64,000 nucleotides of DNA. Origin: Emcibacter nanhaiensis (GTDB lineage Bacteria; Pseudomonadota; Alphaproteobacteria; Sphingomonadales; Emcibacteraceae). Of this stretch, positions 27,001 through 39,129 are shown in pieces. Each line of letters opens with the position of its first letter. The stretch's first letter is position 1. The position numbers and the translations under genes were made by a program. Location of the stretch: positions 310,001 through 374,000 of the forward strand of contig NZ_VFIY01000004.1 of the NCBI RefSeq assembly GCF_006385175.1. The letters are read 5' to 3'. Under the pieces are notes generated by a model. The model did no database searches. It was not told the origin of the DNA and worked only from the letters and a program-made list of their open reading frames with translations.

Positions 27001-27276
27001 GTGAATAAGAATGATCTTATCGCCAGCGTCGCAACCGCCGCTGATATCTCAAAAGCAGACGCCGCTCAAGCTGTAGACGGTGTATTCAATGCAATTACTG
27101 CAGCACTTTCTTCTGGTGACGAAGTTCGCCTGGTCGGCTTCGGTACATTCAGCGTAGCAGCTCGTGCTGCCAGCGAAGGCCGTAACCCGCGCACAGGTGA
27201 AAAAATTCAGATCCCTGCGTCCAAGCAGCCTAAATTCAAGGCAGGCAAGGCTCTTAAAGATGCTGTAAACAAGTAA
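27001..27276 (+). CDS. hup: HU-family DNA-binding protein
   Basis: 91-aa nucleoid protein that bends DNA as a dimer. It has the HU/IHF layout: two N-terminal helices, [52 protein letters not shown] with the DNA-inserting Pro in the RNPRTG arm. HU rather than IHF by the [11 protein letters not shown] ending. GTG start with a strong AGGGGAAG ribosome site. It has its own promoter and terminator; location after lon is a widespread order. Confidence 0.96.
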   Translation: MNKNDLIASVATAADISKADAAQAVDGVFNAITAALSSGDEVRLVGFGTFSVAARAASEGRNPRTGEKIQIPASKQPKFKAGKALKDAVNK

Positions 27277-27294
27277 TTTTTTTACTGTTTTCAG

Positions 27295-27330
27295 AGGCGG
27301 TTGGCAAAAAAATGCCAGCCGCCTTTTTTT
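27295..27330 (+). terminator. Terminator of hup
   Basis: A 12-bp stem, AGGCGGTTGGCA / TGCCAGCCGCCT (one G-U pair), with a 6-nt A-rich loop and a T7 tract. Confidence 0.9.
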
Positions 27331-27406
27331 ATTCTTTACAAGAGCTGGAACAAGCGTTAGACATGCACCCACGCAACGGCGACGTTGCCATAAAATGGTA
27401 ATAGAA

Positions 27407-27482
<76 letters not shown>

Positions 27483-27546
27483 TTTTATAAAGAATAGCAG
27501 TGACTTAGATCTTTAGCCGTTGGGCCAAAAAACTTAAAAAAGCTGC

Positions 27547-27575
27547 TTGACTTAATCGGGGTGATCCCCTAAATC
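27547..27575 (+). promoter_or_regulatory. Sigma-70 promoter of tRNA-Asp
   Basis: TTGACT (27547-27552), 17-bp spacer, TAAATC (27570-27575); the tRNA starts 18 nt after the -10. The spacer contains GGGG-TGAT-CCCC (27558-27569), a short inverted repeat between the two promoter boxes. Confidence 0.55.
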
Positions 27576-27592
27576 AGTCGCACCACACCCGC

Positions 27593-27669
27593 GGGGGTGT
27601 AGCTCAGTTGGTTAGAGCGCTGGCCTGTCACGCCAGAGGTCGCGGGTTCGAGCCCCGTCACTCCCGCCA
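27593..27669 (+). tRNA. tRNA-Asp (GTC)
   Basis: 77-nt cloverleaf: acceptor GGGGGTG/CACTCCC with one G-U pair, discriminator G, anticodon loop CTGTCAC on CTGGC/GCCAG (anticodon GTC), T-loop TTCGAGC, CCA encoded. It is the last gene before the nuo operon. Confidence 0.97.
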
Positions 27670-27990
27670 TTTTCTCTCCAAAATATAACCTCTTGCTGCC
27701 GTATTTCGCAATTGCGGTACAATTCTATATTTTCTCGGGAATTTCTCAAAAAAGTCCTTGGCAACTGGCCTCTGGAAGGTCTATTAACAGGCCAAGGAGT
27801 TCTTGAGATTCCGCTGTGCCGGGTGGATGGGATTTAGCAAACTAAAATCCAGTTAAATGTTTCCATTCGAATAAGCCTGCGCTATGTAGGATAGGATTAT
27901 CAAGACAGGCCGAAATCTCCAGGCAGTGGTTTCGGTGGATGGGTGGAACCTGCCTGTGAGTTGACCGCTATTAGAAGGGGTAGGGCATAG
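27670..27990 (+). other. Intergenic region and probable leader of the nuo operon
   Basis: 321 bases without a credible gene. It holds a perfect CGCAATTGCG palindrome, a TACAAT that could be a -10 but has no -35 at standard spacing, and a CCTTGGC/GCCAAGG inverted repeat about 30 nt apart (near 27758-27797). The nuo promoter should lie here; I cannot place it with confidence. GAAGGGGTAGGG precedes nuoA. Confidence 0.5.
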
Positions 27991-28356
27991 ATGAACGATA
28001 TGCTTCTCGAATATCTTCCGATCCTGATTTTCTTTGTAATTGCCATTATTCTGTCCGGGGTTTTCGTAACCCTGCCGATGCTGATCGCCCGGCAGGCGCC
28101 GGATGCAGAAAAACTCTCCGCTTACGAGTGCGGCTTCGAGGCTTTCGGCGACGCCAGGAAACAGTTTGACGTCCGTTTCTACCTGGTGGCAATTCTCTTT
28201 ATTATTTTTGACCTGGAAGTGGCGTTTCTTTTTCCATGGGCTGTGGCGCTCGGCGACATCGGCATCTTCGGATTCGTATCCATGATGATTTTTCTCGGTG
28301 TGCTGACCATCGGCTTTATTTATGAATGGAAGAAGGGGGCCCTGGAATGGGAGTAA
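27991..28356 (+). CDS. nuoA: NADH-quinone oxidoreductase subunit A
   Basis: 121-aa membrane subunit of complex I with three helices. The loop after TM1 has the conserved [43 protein letters not shown], whose Cys reports the active/deactive state in relatives and which lies close to the quinone site with NuoH and NuoD. First gene of the 14-gene nuo operon (27991-42123). Its stop is 2 bp upstream of the nuoB ATG. Confidence 0.97.
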   Translation: MNDMLLEYLPILIFFVIAIILSGVFVTLPMLIARQAPDAEKLSAYECGFEAFGDARKQFDVRFYLVAILFIIFDLEVAFLFPWAVALGDIGIFGFVSMMIFLGVLTIGFIYEWKKGALEWE

Positions 28357-28358
28357 AT

Positions 28359-28907
28359 ATGTCTCAGGAAATGACCTCATCTGAAATGAAGGCGGAAATG
28401 GCCAGCCTGGAGCAGGACGCCTATTTCAAATCCATCTCTGACGAACTGGCCGATAAAGGCTTTGTGGTTACCCAGCTGGACGATATTATCGCTTGGGCCC
28501 GGACCGGCTCCCTGTGGTGGATGACGTTCGGTCTTGCCTGTTGCGCCGTTGAAATGATGCATTCCAGCATGCCCCGTTATGACGTCGAGAGATTCGGTTT
28601 TGCTCCGCGCGCGTCCCCGCGTCAGTCCGACGTGATGATTGTGGCCGGAACCCTGACCAATAAAATGGCGCCGGCCCTGCGCAAGGTGTACGACCAGATG
28701 TCCGAGCCGCGCTATGTGATTTCCATGGGAAGCTGCGCCAACGGCGGCGGCTATTACCATTATTCTTACTCCGTGGTGCGCGGCTGTGACCGGATTGTGC
28801 CGGTTGATGTTTATGTGCCCGGCTGTCCTCCGACGGCGGAGGCTCTGTTGTACGGCATTCTGCAGCTGCAGAAGAAAATCCGCCGCACGTCATCCATCGA
28901 TCGGTAG
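28359..28907 (+). CDS. nuoB: NADH-quinone oxidoreductase subunit B
   Basis: Peripheral-arm subunit carrying the terminal [4Fe-4S] cluster N2 that reduces quinone. The N2 ligands are visible: tandem Cys-Cys in [11 protein letters not shown], Cys in [12 protein letters not shown], and Cys in [15 protein letters not shown] start at the ATG at 28359 ([10 protein letters not shown]), with GGGAG 5 nt upstream. In-frame ATGs at 28326 and 28347 lie inside nuoA. About 182 aa, the usual alphaproteobacterial length. Confidence 0.96.
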   Translation: MSQEMTSSEMKAEMASLEQDAYFKSISDELADKGFVVTQLDDIIAWARTGSLWWMTFGLACCAVEMMHSSMPRYDVERFGFAPRASPRQSDVMIVAGTLTNKMAPALRKVYDQMSEPRYVISMGSCANGGGYYHYSYSVVRGCDRIVPVDVYVPGCPPTAEALLYGILQLQKKIRRTSSIDR

Positions 28908-28925
28908 AGCAGGAGACCAGTAAAG

Positions 28926-29546
28926 ATGAATCAGGAAACACTTGAGGATCTGCGCGAGCAAATCTCCGCCTCTCTGCCCAACGAAATCAATGATATTGTC
29001 ATCGCCTACGGCGAAATTACCGTCCTGGCCCGTGCCGACCAGATCGTCGAGGTCCTGACATTTCTGAAAAATGATTCTAGCTGCAAATTCACCCAGCTGA
29101 CCGATCTGTGTGGCGCTGACTATCCGGAGCGCGCCAAGCGTTTCGATGTGGTCTATCAGCTGCTTAGCGTGACCCAGAATCAGCGCATTCGTGTCAAGAT
29201 TCAGACCGACGAGGAAACGCCGGTGCCAAGCGTGGTGGATGTCTATCCGGCGGCAGGCTGGTATGAGCGCGAAACCTGGGACATGTATGGCGTTATGTTT
29301 AACGGCAACCCGGACCTGCGCCGGATCCTGACCGACTATGGTTTTCAGGGTTTCCCGCTACGCAAGGATTTCCCGCTGACCGGCTATGTGGAGCTGCGCT
29401 ACAGCGAAGAAGAAAAACGCGTGGTCTACGAACCTGTTCAGCTGACCCAGGAATTCCGCAAATTCGATTTCATGAGCCCCTGGGAAGGCGCCAAATATAT
29501 TCTGCCCGGCGATGAAAAGGCCGAGAGCGGGCAGGAGGGTAAGTAA
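28926..29546 (+). CDS. nuoC: NADH-quinone oxidoreductase subunit C
   Basis: 206-aa peripheral-arm subunit (30-kDa type), with no cofactor, packing against NuoD. The family signature [43 protein letters not shown] is complete. It is a separate gene from nuoD here, directly abutting it (nuoD ATG follows the stop), unlike the nuoCD fusion of enterobacteria. Confidence 0.97.
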   Translation: MNQETLEDLREQISASLPNEINDIVIAYGEITVLARADQIVEVLTFLKNDSSCKFTQLTDLCGADYPERAKRFDVVYQLLSVTQNQRIRVKIQTDEETPVPSVVDVYPAAGWYERETWDMYGVMFNGNPDLRRILTDYGFQGFPLRKDFPLTGYVELRYSEEEKRVVYEPVQLTQEFRKFDFMSPWEGAKYILPGDEKAESGQEGK

Positions 29547-30725
29547 ATGTCTGAAGTGGATATCAAGAACTTCAACCTGAACTTCGGTCCCCAGCATCCG
29601 GCCGCCCATGGTGTGCTGCGCCTGATCCTGGAACTGGACGGCGAGATTGTGGAGCGCAGCGATCCGCACATCGGCCTGCTGCATCGTGGCACCGAGAAAC
29701 TGATCGAGAACAAGACCTATCTCCAGGCCATTCCTTATTTCGACCGCCTCGACTATGTGGCGCCGATGAACCAGGAACATGCTTTCTGCCTCGCGATCGA
29801 AAAACTGATGGATATCGAAGTGCCGGAACGCGGCCAGTATCTGCGGGTGCTGTTCTCCGAAATAGGCCGTATCCTTAACCACATCCTGAACGTCACCACC
29901 CACGCCATGGACGTGGGCGCGCTGACGCCGATTCTGTGGCTGTTTGAGGAACGCGAAAAGCTGATGGAGTTCTATGAAGGGGTCTGCGGGGCCCGTCTTC
30001 ATGCCAACTATTTCCGTCCCGGCGGCGTGCATCAGGATATGCCTGCCGGCATGGCGGAAAAAATCCTGAAATTCTGTGACGATTATATCCAGGTTCTTGA
30101 GGATACCGAGGGCCTGGTGGTGGAAAACCGCATCTTCAAGCAGCGCAACGTGGACATCGGTGTCATCAGCCAGGAAGACGCCCTGGCCTGGGGCTACACC
30201 GGTCCGATGCTGCGCGGGGCCGGCATTGCCTGGGATATCCGCAAGGCCGAGCCCTATGACGCCTATGACAAGGTCGACTTTGACGTGGTGGTCGGCAAGC
30301 ACAGCGACTGCTATGACCGCTATATCCTGCGTCTGGAAGAAATGCGCCAGAGCCTGCACATCATCCGCCAGTGCATTGAAAAAATGCCTGAGGGTCCGGT
30401 CATGTCCGTAGACAATAAAGTGACACCGCCGCGCCGGGCAGAAATGAAAAACTCCATGGAAGCGCTGATTCATCACTTCAAACTCTATACCGAAGGCTTC
30501 AAGGTGCCGGAAGGCGAGGTTTACGCCGCCGTTGAGGCGCCGAAAGGTGAATTCGGGGTTTATCTGGTATCTGACGGGTCCAACATGCCCTACCGCTGCA
30601 AGATCCGTGCGCCGGGGTATGCCCACCTGCAGTCCATGGATTATATGGCAAAGGGTCACATGCTGGCCGATATACCGGCCCTGATCGGGTCCTTTGATAT
30701 TGTGTTCGGAGAAATCGACCGATGA
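29547..30725 (+). CDS. nuoD: NADH-quinone oxidoreductase subunit D
   Basis: 392-aa 49-kDa-type subunit that forms the quinone-binding pocket with NuoB; related to NiFe hydrogenase large subunits but without the metal ligands. The N-terminal [22 protein letters not shown] contains the quinone-site His, and the [12 protein letters not shown] and C-terminal DIVFGEIDR motifs are canonical. It starts directly after nuoC and overlaps nuoE by 4 bp (ATGA), so the arm subunits are translationally coupled. Confidence 0.98.
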   Translation: MSEVDIKNFNLNFGPQHPAAHGVLRLILELDGEIVERSDPHIGLLHRGTEKLIENKTYLQAIPYFDRLDYVAPMNQEHAFCLAIEKLMDIEVPERGQYLRVLFSEIGRILNHILNVTTHAMDVGALTPILWLFEEREKLMEFYEGVCGARLHANYFRPGGVHQDMPAGMAEKILKFCDDYIQVLEDTEGLVVENRIFKQRNVDIGVISQEDALAWGYTGPMLRGAGIAWDIRKAEPYDAYDKVDFDVVVGKHSDCYDRYILRLEEMRQSLHIIRQCIEKMPEGPVMSVDNKVTPPRRAEMKNSMEALIHHFKLYTEGFKVPEGEVYAAVEAPKGEFGVYLVSDGSNMPYRCKIRAPGYAHLQSMDYMAKGHMLADIPALIGSFDIVFGEIDR

Positions 30726-31345
30726 GCGTGAGTGTCAAAAGTAGCGAAACTTTCGAGTTTACGCCGGAAAACCTGGAGTGGGCCAAGGGCCAGATCGCCA
30801 AATATCCGGAAGGCCGCCAGCAGAGCGCAGTGATGCCGCTTCTGACCAGGGCGCAGCAACAGAACGGCGGCTGGGTGACCGTGCCGATCATGGAATGTAT
30901 CGCCGACATGCTGGATATGCCTTATATCCGTGTGCATGAAGTGGCCAGCTTCTACTCCATGTACAACCTGAAACCGGTCGGCAAACATGTGATCGAGGTC
31001 TGCACCACGACACCCTGCTGGTTGCGCGGTTCCGACGATGTGGTCAAGGCCTGTAAGGAAGAGCTGGGCATCGGCTTCGGCGAAACCACCGAGGATGGTG
31101 AATTTACCCTTCTTGAAGTGGAATGCGCCGGCGCCTGTGTCAACGCCCCGGTGATCGCCTACAAGGAAGAATATTACGAAGACCTGGATGAGAACAGCAC
31201 CCGCGCTTTCATCAGGGGCATCAAGGAAGGCAAGGTTCCGGCGGCTGGCCCTCAGGTCAACCGCTTCAAGGCCTGCCCGATGGGCGGTCCGACCACGCTG
31301 ACTGACTATGCGCCCGCCGACCTGACCAGTGGGGGAGATAAGTAA
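30722..31345 (+). CDS. nuoE: NADH-quinone oxidoreductase subunit E
   Basis: 207-aa 24-kDa-type subunit with the [2Fe-2S] cluster N1a in a thioredoxin-like fold. The ligands are in [12 protein letters not shown] and [11 protein letters not shown], spacing C-x4-C and C-x3-C. A C-terminal extension (after ~160) is rich in Gly/Pro/Thr. It is overlapped by nuoF by one base (taATG), keeping the three NADH-module genes coupled. Confidence 0.97.
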   Translation: MSVSVKSSETFEFTPENLEWAKGQIAKYPEGRQQSAVMPLLTRAQQQNGGWVTVPIMECIADMLDMPYIRVHEVASFYSMYNLKPVGKHVIEVCTTTPCWLRGSDDVVKACKEELGIGFGETTEDGEFTLLEVECAGACVNAPVIAYKEEYYEDLDENSTRAFIRGIKEGKVPAAGPQVNRFKACPMGGPTTLTDYAPADLTSGGDK

Positions 31346-32622
31346 TGCTTGCAGATAAAGATCGCATTTTTACCAACCTCTACGGTTTCCAGGACTGGAA
31401 CCTGCCGGCCGCCAAAAAACGCGGCGACTGGGACGGGACCAAGGGGCTGATCGAAAAAGGCCATGACTGGCTGGTTGATGAAATGAAGACCTCCGGCCTG
31501 CGCGGCCGCGGCGGTGCGGGCTTCCCCACCGGCCTGAAATGGTCTTTCATGCCCAAGGAATCAGATGGACGCCCGAGCTATCTGGTGGTCAATGCCGACG
31601 AGGGCGAGCCCGGCACCTGTAAGGACCGGGAAATCATGCGCCATGATCCGCACAAGCTGATCGAGGGCTGCCTGATTGCCGGATACGCCATGCGCGCCGT
31701 TGCCGCCTATATCTATATCCGCGGTGAATTCGTCCATGAAGCCAACGTGCTGGAAGCGGCCATCCAGGAAGCCTATGACGACGGCCTGATCGGCAAGAAC
31801 GCCTGCGGCACCGGTTACGACTTTGATGTTTACGTGCATCGCGGGGCAGGGGCCTATATCTGCGGTGAGGAAACCGCTCTGATCGAAAGTATCGAAGGCA
31901 AGAAAGGCCAGCCGCGCCTGAAGCCGCCGTTCCCGGCCAATGTCGGTGTCTTTGGGTGTCCGACCACGGTAAATAACGTGGAATCAATTGCGGTAGTGCC
32001 GACCATTCTGCGTCGCGGCGGCGGTTGGTTTGCCGGCATCGGTCGCGAAAACAACACCGGCACCAAGCTGTTCTGTATTTCCGGTCATGTGGAACGTCCC
32101 TGCACCGTGGAAGAGGAAATGGGTATTCCGCTCAAGGAACTGATCGAGCGCCATTGCGGCGGGGTCCGCGGCGGCTGGGACAATCTGCTGGCGGTGATTC
32201 CCGGCGGCTCTTCCGTACCGGTCCTGCCCAAGGAAATCTGTGACGACGTGCTGATGGATTTCGACAGCCTGCGCAACGTGCAAAGCGGTCTCGGCACCGC
32301 GGCGGTGATCGTGATGGACAAGTCCACCGATATCGTCAAAGCCATCGCCCGCCTGTCGGCTTTCTACAAACATGAAAGCTGCGGCCAGTGTACACCGTGT
32401 CGTGAAGGTACCGGCTGGATGTGGCGTGTGATGGAACGCCTGGTCACCGGCCAGGCGGAACTCGCCGAGATTGACATGCTGCTGGATGTGACCAAACAGA
32501 TCGAGGGCCATACCATTTGTGCCCTTGGCGATGCGGCGGCCTGGCCCATTCAGGGTCTGATGCGTCATTTCCGTCCGGAAGTGGAGCGTCGCATTAAAGA
32601 ATATAAAAGCCAGGCTGCGTAG
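31345..32622 (+). CDS. nuoF: NADH-quinone oxidoreductase subunit F
   Basis: 425-aa 51-kDa-type subunit, site of NADH oxidation. The FMN/NADH Gly-rich loop is [17 protein letters not shown] (near residue 50), followed by [16 protein letters not shown] and [15 protein letters not shown]. The [4Fe-4S] N3 cluster ligands are in [15 protein letters not shown] and a later Cys in [13 protein letters not shown]. Ends [11 protein letters not shown]; nuoG follows after 9 bp. Confidence 0.98.
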   Translation: MLADKDRIFTNLYGFQDWNLPAAKKRGDWDGTKGLIEKGHDWLVDEMKTSGLRGRGGAGFPTGLKWSFMPKESDGRPSYLVVNADEGEPGTCKDREIMRHDPHKLIEGCLIAGYAMRAVAAYIYIRGEFVHEANVLEAAIQEAYDDGLIGKNACGTGYDFDVYVHRGAGAYICGEETALIESIEGKKGQPRLKPPFPANVGVFGCPTTVNNVESIAVVPTILRRGGGWFAGIGRENNTGTKLFCISGHVERPCTVEEEMGIPLKELIERHCGGVRGGWDNLLAVIPGGSSVPVLPKEICDDVLMDFDSLRNVQSGLGTAAVIVMDKSTDIVKAIARLSAFYKHESCGQCTPCREGTGWMWRVMERLVTGQAELAEIDMLLDVTKQIEGHTICALGDAAAWPIQGLMRHFRPEVERRIKEYKSQAA

Positions 32623-32631
32623 GAGTAGGAA

Positions 32632-34684
<2,053 letters not shown>

Positions 34685-34692
<8 letters not shown>

Positions 34693-35752
34693 TTTAATCA
34701 ACTGGCTTCTCATCAACTGGTTTGGGTCCGGCGCTATGCCCTTGTACCCGACCTACACCCTGAACATCATCGGCTGGATCCTGATTATCGTCCTGCCGTT
34801 GCTGATCGCCGTGGCCATGAGCGTTTACGTGGACCGCAAGGTCTGGGCCGCCATGCAGCTGCGCCGCGGACCGAACGTGGTGGGTCCCTGGGGATTGCTG
34901 CAGTCCTTTGCTGACGGACTTAAACTATTCCTTAAAGAAACCATCGTACCGGCCGGTGCTAACAAGGGAATTTTCCTTCTCGCCCCCTGCCTGACTTTCA
35001 TTCTGGCGCTGGTGGGCTGGGCCGTTATTCCCTGGAGCCCGGAACTGGTTCTGGCCGACATCAACGTGGGTATTCTGTACCTGTTCGCCATTTCCTCCCT
35101 CGGGGTGTACGGCATTGTAATGTCCGGATGGGCCAGTAACTCCCGTTACGCCTTCCTCGGTTCGCTGCGTTCCGCTGCGCAAATGGTGTCTTACGAGGTT
35201 TCCATCGGGTTCGTGCTGGTCACCGTACTGATGGTGGTCGGCAGCCTGAACCTGATTGATATTGTTGAGGCCCAGAAAGCGGTCTTCCTCGGCGTCAATG
35301 GCTTCTGGTTCACACCGCTGTTCCCGATGTTCGTGGTGTTCCTGATTTCGGCCCTGGCGGAAACCAACCGCCCGCCGTTCGACCTGCCGGAAGCGGAAGC
35401 TGAACTGGTGGCCGGCTACCAGGTGGAATATAGCTCCATGGCCTTCGCCCTGTTCTTCCTCGGCGAATATGCAAACATCCTGCTGATGTGCTGCATGACT
35501 AGCGTTCTGTTCTTTGGTGGCTACCTGCCGCCGGTTGAAATCGAAGCCCTGTACTGGATCCCCGGACCTATCTGGCTGTTTGCGAAGATCTGCTTCTTCT
35601 TCTTCGTCTTTGCCTGGGTCAAAGCGACGGTACCGCGTTACCGTTACGACCAGCTGATGCGGCTGGGCTGGAAAGTGTTCCTGCCCCTGTCCCTGCTGTG
35701 GGTATTCCTGACCGGGCTGTGGCTCATTGCCTTTACTGATAAGATTGGGTGA
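34685..35752 (+). CDS. nuoH: NADH-quinone oxidoreductase subunit H
   Basis: 355-aa membrane subunit (ND1 type) at the junction with the peripheral arm, forming the quinone entry channel. About eight helices; conserved [36 protein letters not shown] and the acidic loop [42 protein letters not shown] are complete. Overlaps nuoG by 8 bp and is followed 5 bp later by nuoI. Confidence 0.98.
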
Positions 35753-35757
35753 TAAAT

Positions 35758-36246
35758 ATGGCATTTCTGGATCATACAGCACGCACCTTTCTGCTGAGCG
35801 AATTCGTCTCGGCCATGTGGCTGACCCTGAAATATATGTTCAAGCCGAAAGCGACCATCAACTATCCGTACGAGAAGGGGCCACTGAGCCCGCGTTTCCG
35901 CGGTGAGCATGCGCTGCGTCGCTATCCCAACGGAGAAGAGCGCTGCATCGCCTGTAAACTGTGCGAAGCGATCTGTCCGGCCCAGGCTATCACCATCGAG
36001 GCCGAGCCCCGGGAAGACGGCAGCCGCCGCACCACCCGCTATGACATCGACATGACCAAATGTATCTACTGCGGTTTCTGTCAGGAAGCCTGCCCGGTGG
36101 ATGCCATCGTCGAAGGGCCGAACTTCGAGTTCGCCACGGAAACCCGTGAAGAGCTGATGTACAACAAAGCCAAGCTTCTGGAGAATGGTGACCGCTGGGA
36201 GCGGGAAATCGCCATGAACCTGGAACTGGACGCCCCCTACAGGTAA
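35758..36246 (+). CDS. nuoI: NADH-quinone oxidoreductase subunit I
   Basis: About 162-aa 23-kDa-type ferredoxin-like subunit with two [4Fe-4S] clusters N6a/N6b: [16 protein letters not shown] and [16 protein letters not shown]. The ATG at 35758 ([10 protein letters not shown]) has GGGTGA about 5 nt upstream. An in-frame GTG at 35749 inside the end of nuoH would add three residues and is less likely. Confidence 0.96.
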   Translation: MAFLDHTARTFLLSEFVSAMWLTLKYMFKPKATINYPYEKGPLSPRFRGEHALRRYPNGEERCIACKLCEAICPAQAITIEAEPREDGSRRTTRYDIDMTKCIYCGFCQEACPVDAIVEGPNFEFATETREELMYNKAKLLENGDRWEREIAMNLELDAPYR

Positions 36247-36255
36247 GGAAAAAAC

Positions 36256-36867
36256 ATGATCGCAACCATCTGCTTTTATATCTTTGCCTCGATCACGGTG
36301 ATTTCCGGCCTGATGGTCGTCTCCAGCCGTAACCCGGTGCATTCCGTACTGTTCCTGATCCTGGCTTTCTTCAATTCGGCCGCTCTGTTCCTGCTTCTGG
36401 GGGCAGAATTCCTGGCCATGATCCTGGTCATCGTTTACGTGGGCGCGGTCGCGGTGCTGTTCCTGTTCGTGGTGATGATGCTGGATATCGACTTCGCCGA
36501 GTTGCGCAAGGGCGCACAGGCCTATTTCCCGATCGGGGCTCTGATCGGCCTGATCCTGCTGGTGGAACTGGCCCTGGTGGCCGGCAGCTGGCACCTGAGC
36601 GGTGAAATGAGCACGGTGATCGCCGCCAAGACGCCGGAAGTCACCGAGGTGACCAACACCCAGGCCCTGGGACAGCTGATCTACACAGACTATGCCTTCC
36701 TGTTCCAGATGGCGGGCATGGTTCTGCTGGTGGCCATGATCGGCGCCATCGTCCTGACCCATCGTCAGCGTCCGGGTGTGAAAAAACAGAATATCGGTGA
36801 ACAGGTTCGCCGTCGTCGCGGCGATGCCTATGACATTGTCAAGGTAAAACCCGGACAGGGTGCATAA
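36256..36867 (+). CDS. nuoJ: NADH-quinone oxidoreductase subunit J
   Basis: 203-aa ND6-type membrane subunit with five helices. The TM3 region [24 protein letters not shown] is the conserved element that rotates during coupling. A basic soluble C-terminus ([19 protein letters not shown]) faces the cytoplasm. GGAAAA ribosome site. Confidence 0.96.
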   Translation: MIATICFYIFASITVISGLMVVSSRNPVHSVLFLILAFFNSAALFLLLGAEFLAMILVIVYVGAVAVLFLFVVMMLDIDFAELRKGAQAYFPIGALIGLILLVELALVAGSWHLSGEMSTVIAAKTPEVTEVTNTQALGQLIYTDYAFLFQMAGMVLLVAMIGAIVLTHRQRPGVKKQNIGEQVRRRRGDAYDIVKVKPGQGA

Positions 36868-36884
36868 AGAGGGAAGAGGAAAAA

Positions 36885-37193
36885 ATGGAAATCGGTTTAG
36901 CACACTACCTGACGGTAGCAGCCATTCTTTTCACGCTTGGCATCTTCGGGATTTTCCTGAACCGGAAAAACGTGATCATCATCCTGATGTCCGTGGAACT
37001 GATGCTGCTGGCGGTGAATATCAACCTGGTGGCGTTCTCCTCCTACCTCGGGGACATGATGGGGCAGGTGTTCGCCATGTTCATCCTGACCGTGGCGGCA
37101 GGCGAGGCAGCCATTGGTCTGGCCATCCTGGTGATCTACTTCCGTAACCGCGGCTCCATTGCCGTGGAAGACATCCATCTGATGAAAGGATAA
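36885..37193 (+). CDS. nuoK: NADH-quinone oxidoreductase subunit K
   Basis: 102-aa ND4L-type subunit with three helices. The two conserved membrane glutamates are present, in [14 protein letters not shown] and in [14 protein letters not shown]; they belong to the proton path between NuoJ and NuoN. Strong AGAGGAAAAA site before the ATG. Confidence 0.97.
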   Translation: MEIGLAHYLTVAAILFTLGIFGIFLNRKNVIIILMSVELMLLAVNINLVAFSSYLGDMMGQVFAMFILTVAAGEAAIGLAILVIYFRNRGSIAVEDIHLMKG

Positions 37194-37200
37194 CAAGAAC

Positions 37201-39126
37201 ATGTATCAGACTATTGTCTTCCTGCCTTTGGTTATGTCCTTTATTGCCGGCATGTTCGGCAACCGGATCGGCGACCGCGGCGCCCAGATTATCACTTGCG
37301 GCGGCCTGATCGTTTCTGCGATCCTGTCCTGGGTGGCATTCTTTGATATCGCCCTGGGCCATAATGTGGCCCATGTGGAGGTGCTGTCCTGGATCGTGTC
37401 CGGTGATTTTAACCTCAGCTGGGCCTTCAAGGTGGATACGCTGACCAGTGTCATGCTGGTGGTGGTGACCACCGTGTCCTGCGTGGTGCATATCTATTCC
37501 GTCGGCTATATGAGCCATGACCCGGATATTCCGCGCTTCGTGTCTTATCTGTCCCTGTTTACCTTCGCCATGCTGATGCTGGTGACCGCCGACAACTTTC
37601 TGCAGATGTTCTTCGGTTGGGAAGGCGTGGGTCTGGCGTCCTACCTGCTGATTGGCTTCTGGTACAAGAAACCGTCGGCCTGCGCCGCCGCCATCAAGGC
37701 CTTTGTGGTTAACCGCGTCGGTGACTTCGGCTTTGCCCTCGGCATTTTCGCCATCTTCATGACGTTCGGTACCCTGGACTTCGCTACGGTTTTCGCCTCA
37801 GTCCCGGATGTGGCCGGCCAGAAGATCCATTTCCTGAACTGGGAACTCGACCTGATCACCACGATCTGTATCCTGCTGTTCATCGGCGCTATGGGTAAAT
37901 CCGCCCAGCTTGGCCTCCATACCTGGCTGCCGGACGCCATGGAGGGCCCGACCCCGGTGTCTGCCCTGATCCACGCCGCGACCATGGTGACCGCCGGTGT
38001 CTTCATGGTGGCCCGCTGTTCCCCGATCTTTGAATACAGCCCGGACGCCCTGGCTGTGGTTTGTGTGATCGGCGCCTCGACCGCCATCTTCGCCGCCACC
38101 ATCGGTGTGGCCCAGAATGACATCAAGCGGGTGATTGCTTATTCTACCTGTTCCCAGCTGGGATATATGTTCTTCGCCATCGGTGTTTCCGCCTACGGCG
38201 CGGCCATCTTCCACCTGTTTACCCACGCCTTCTTCAAGGCACTGCTGTTCCTGGGCTCCGGTTCCGTGATCCACGCCATGAGCGACGAACAGGACATGCG
38301 CAAAATGGGCGGCCTGTGGAAGAAGATCCCGGTGACCTTCGGTCTGATGACCATCGGCACCCTGGCGCTGACCGGTTTCCCGTTCTTCGCCGGCTATTAT
38401 TCCAAGGACATGATCATCGAATCCGCCTTCGCCTCGCATAGCCCGGTAGGCCCCTATGCCTTCGCCATGGGTGTTGTCGCGGCGCTGTTCACCAGCTTCT
38501 ACAGCTGGCGGCTGGTCTTTATGACTTTCTTCGGCGAAAGCCGCGCCAGCAAGAAGGTGCAGGATCATGTGCACGAGAGCCCGCAGGTCATGCTGGTTCC
38601 GCTGTATATCCTTGCTGTCGGCGCCGTGTTCGCCGGTTGGGTGTTCCATGAGTATTTCACCGGCCATCATTACGAGGAATTCTGGGGCCATGCCCTGAAG
38701 CTGGTTGGTGACAATGTGATGCATGAAGCGCACCATGTGCCGGGCTGGGTGGTCTGGTCGCCGTTTGTGGCCATGGTCACCGGCTTTGCCGTTGCCTGGA
38801 TCAGCTACATCTATGCACCCTGGATTCCTGGTGCTGCAGCAAGCACATTCAAATACCTCTACAATTTGTTCCTCAACAAATGGTATGTGGATGAAATTTA
38901 CGACTTCCTGTTCGTCCGTCCGGCCAAGCGCCTCGGTGTCTTCCTGTGGAAGCGGGGCGACGAACAGACCATCGACCGTTACGGTCCGGACGGCGTTTCT
39001 GCCTCCGTGGCCGCACTGGCGAGAAAATTCAAAGAAATGCAGACCGGATATTTGTATCACTATGCTTTCGTCATGCTGATCGGTGTGGCGGCCATTACCA
39101 CCTGGTTTATCGTGGGGGGGAACTAA
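37201..39126 (+). CDS. nuoL: NADH-quinone oxidoreductase subunit L
   Basis: 641-aa ND5-type antiporter-like proton-pumping subunit with the long C-terminal lateral helix. Key residues are in FFGWEGVGLASYLLIGFW (Glu of TM5), MGKSAQLGLHTWLPDAMEGPTPVSALIHAATMVTAGVFMVAR (Lys and His of the central channel) and VSAYGAAIFHLFTHAFFKALLFLGSGSVIHA. Largest membrane subunit of the operon; its GGGGGGAAC stretch leads into nuoM 3 bp later. Confidence 0.98.
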   Translation: MYQTIVFLPLVMSFIAGMFGNRIGDRGAQIITCGGLIVSAILSWVAFFDIALGHNVAHVEVLSWIVSGDFNLSWAFKVDTLTSVMLVVVTTVSCVVHIYSVGYMSHDPDIPRFVSYLSLFTFAMLMLVTADNFLQMFFGWEGVGLASYLLIGFWYKKPSACAAAIKAFVVNRVGDFGFALGIFAIFMTFGTLDFATVFASVPDVAGQKIHFLNWELDLITTICILLFIGAMGKSAQLGLHTWLPDAMEGPTPVSALIHAATMVTAGVFMVARCSPIFEYSPDALAVVCVIGASTAIFAATIGVAQNDIKRVIAYSTCSQLGYMFFAIGVSAYGAAIFHLFTHAFFKALLFLGSGSVIHAMSDEQDMRKMGGLWKKIPVTFGLMTIGTLALTGFPFFAGYYSKDMIIESAFASHSPVGPYAFAMGVVAALFTSFYSWRLVFMTFFGESRASKKVQDHVHESPQVMLVPLYILAVGAVFAGWVFHEYFTGHHYEEFWGHALKLVGDNVMHEAHHVPGWVVWSPFVAMVTGFAVAWISYIYAPWIPGAAASTFKYLYNLFLNKWYVDEIYDFLFVRPAKRLGVFLWKRGDEQTIDRYGPDGVSASVAALARKFKEMQTGYLYHYAFVMLIGVAAITTWFIVGGN

Positions 39127-39129
39127 GTC

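Noticed and set aside
27670-27990. A small gene in the 321-bp gap before nuoA
   Set aside because: The only open frames are short or are the antisense of nuoA; no ribosome site or conserved pattern.
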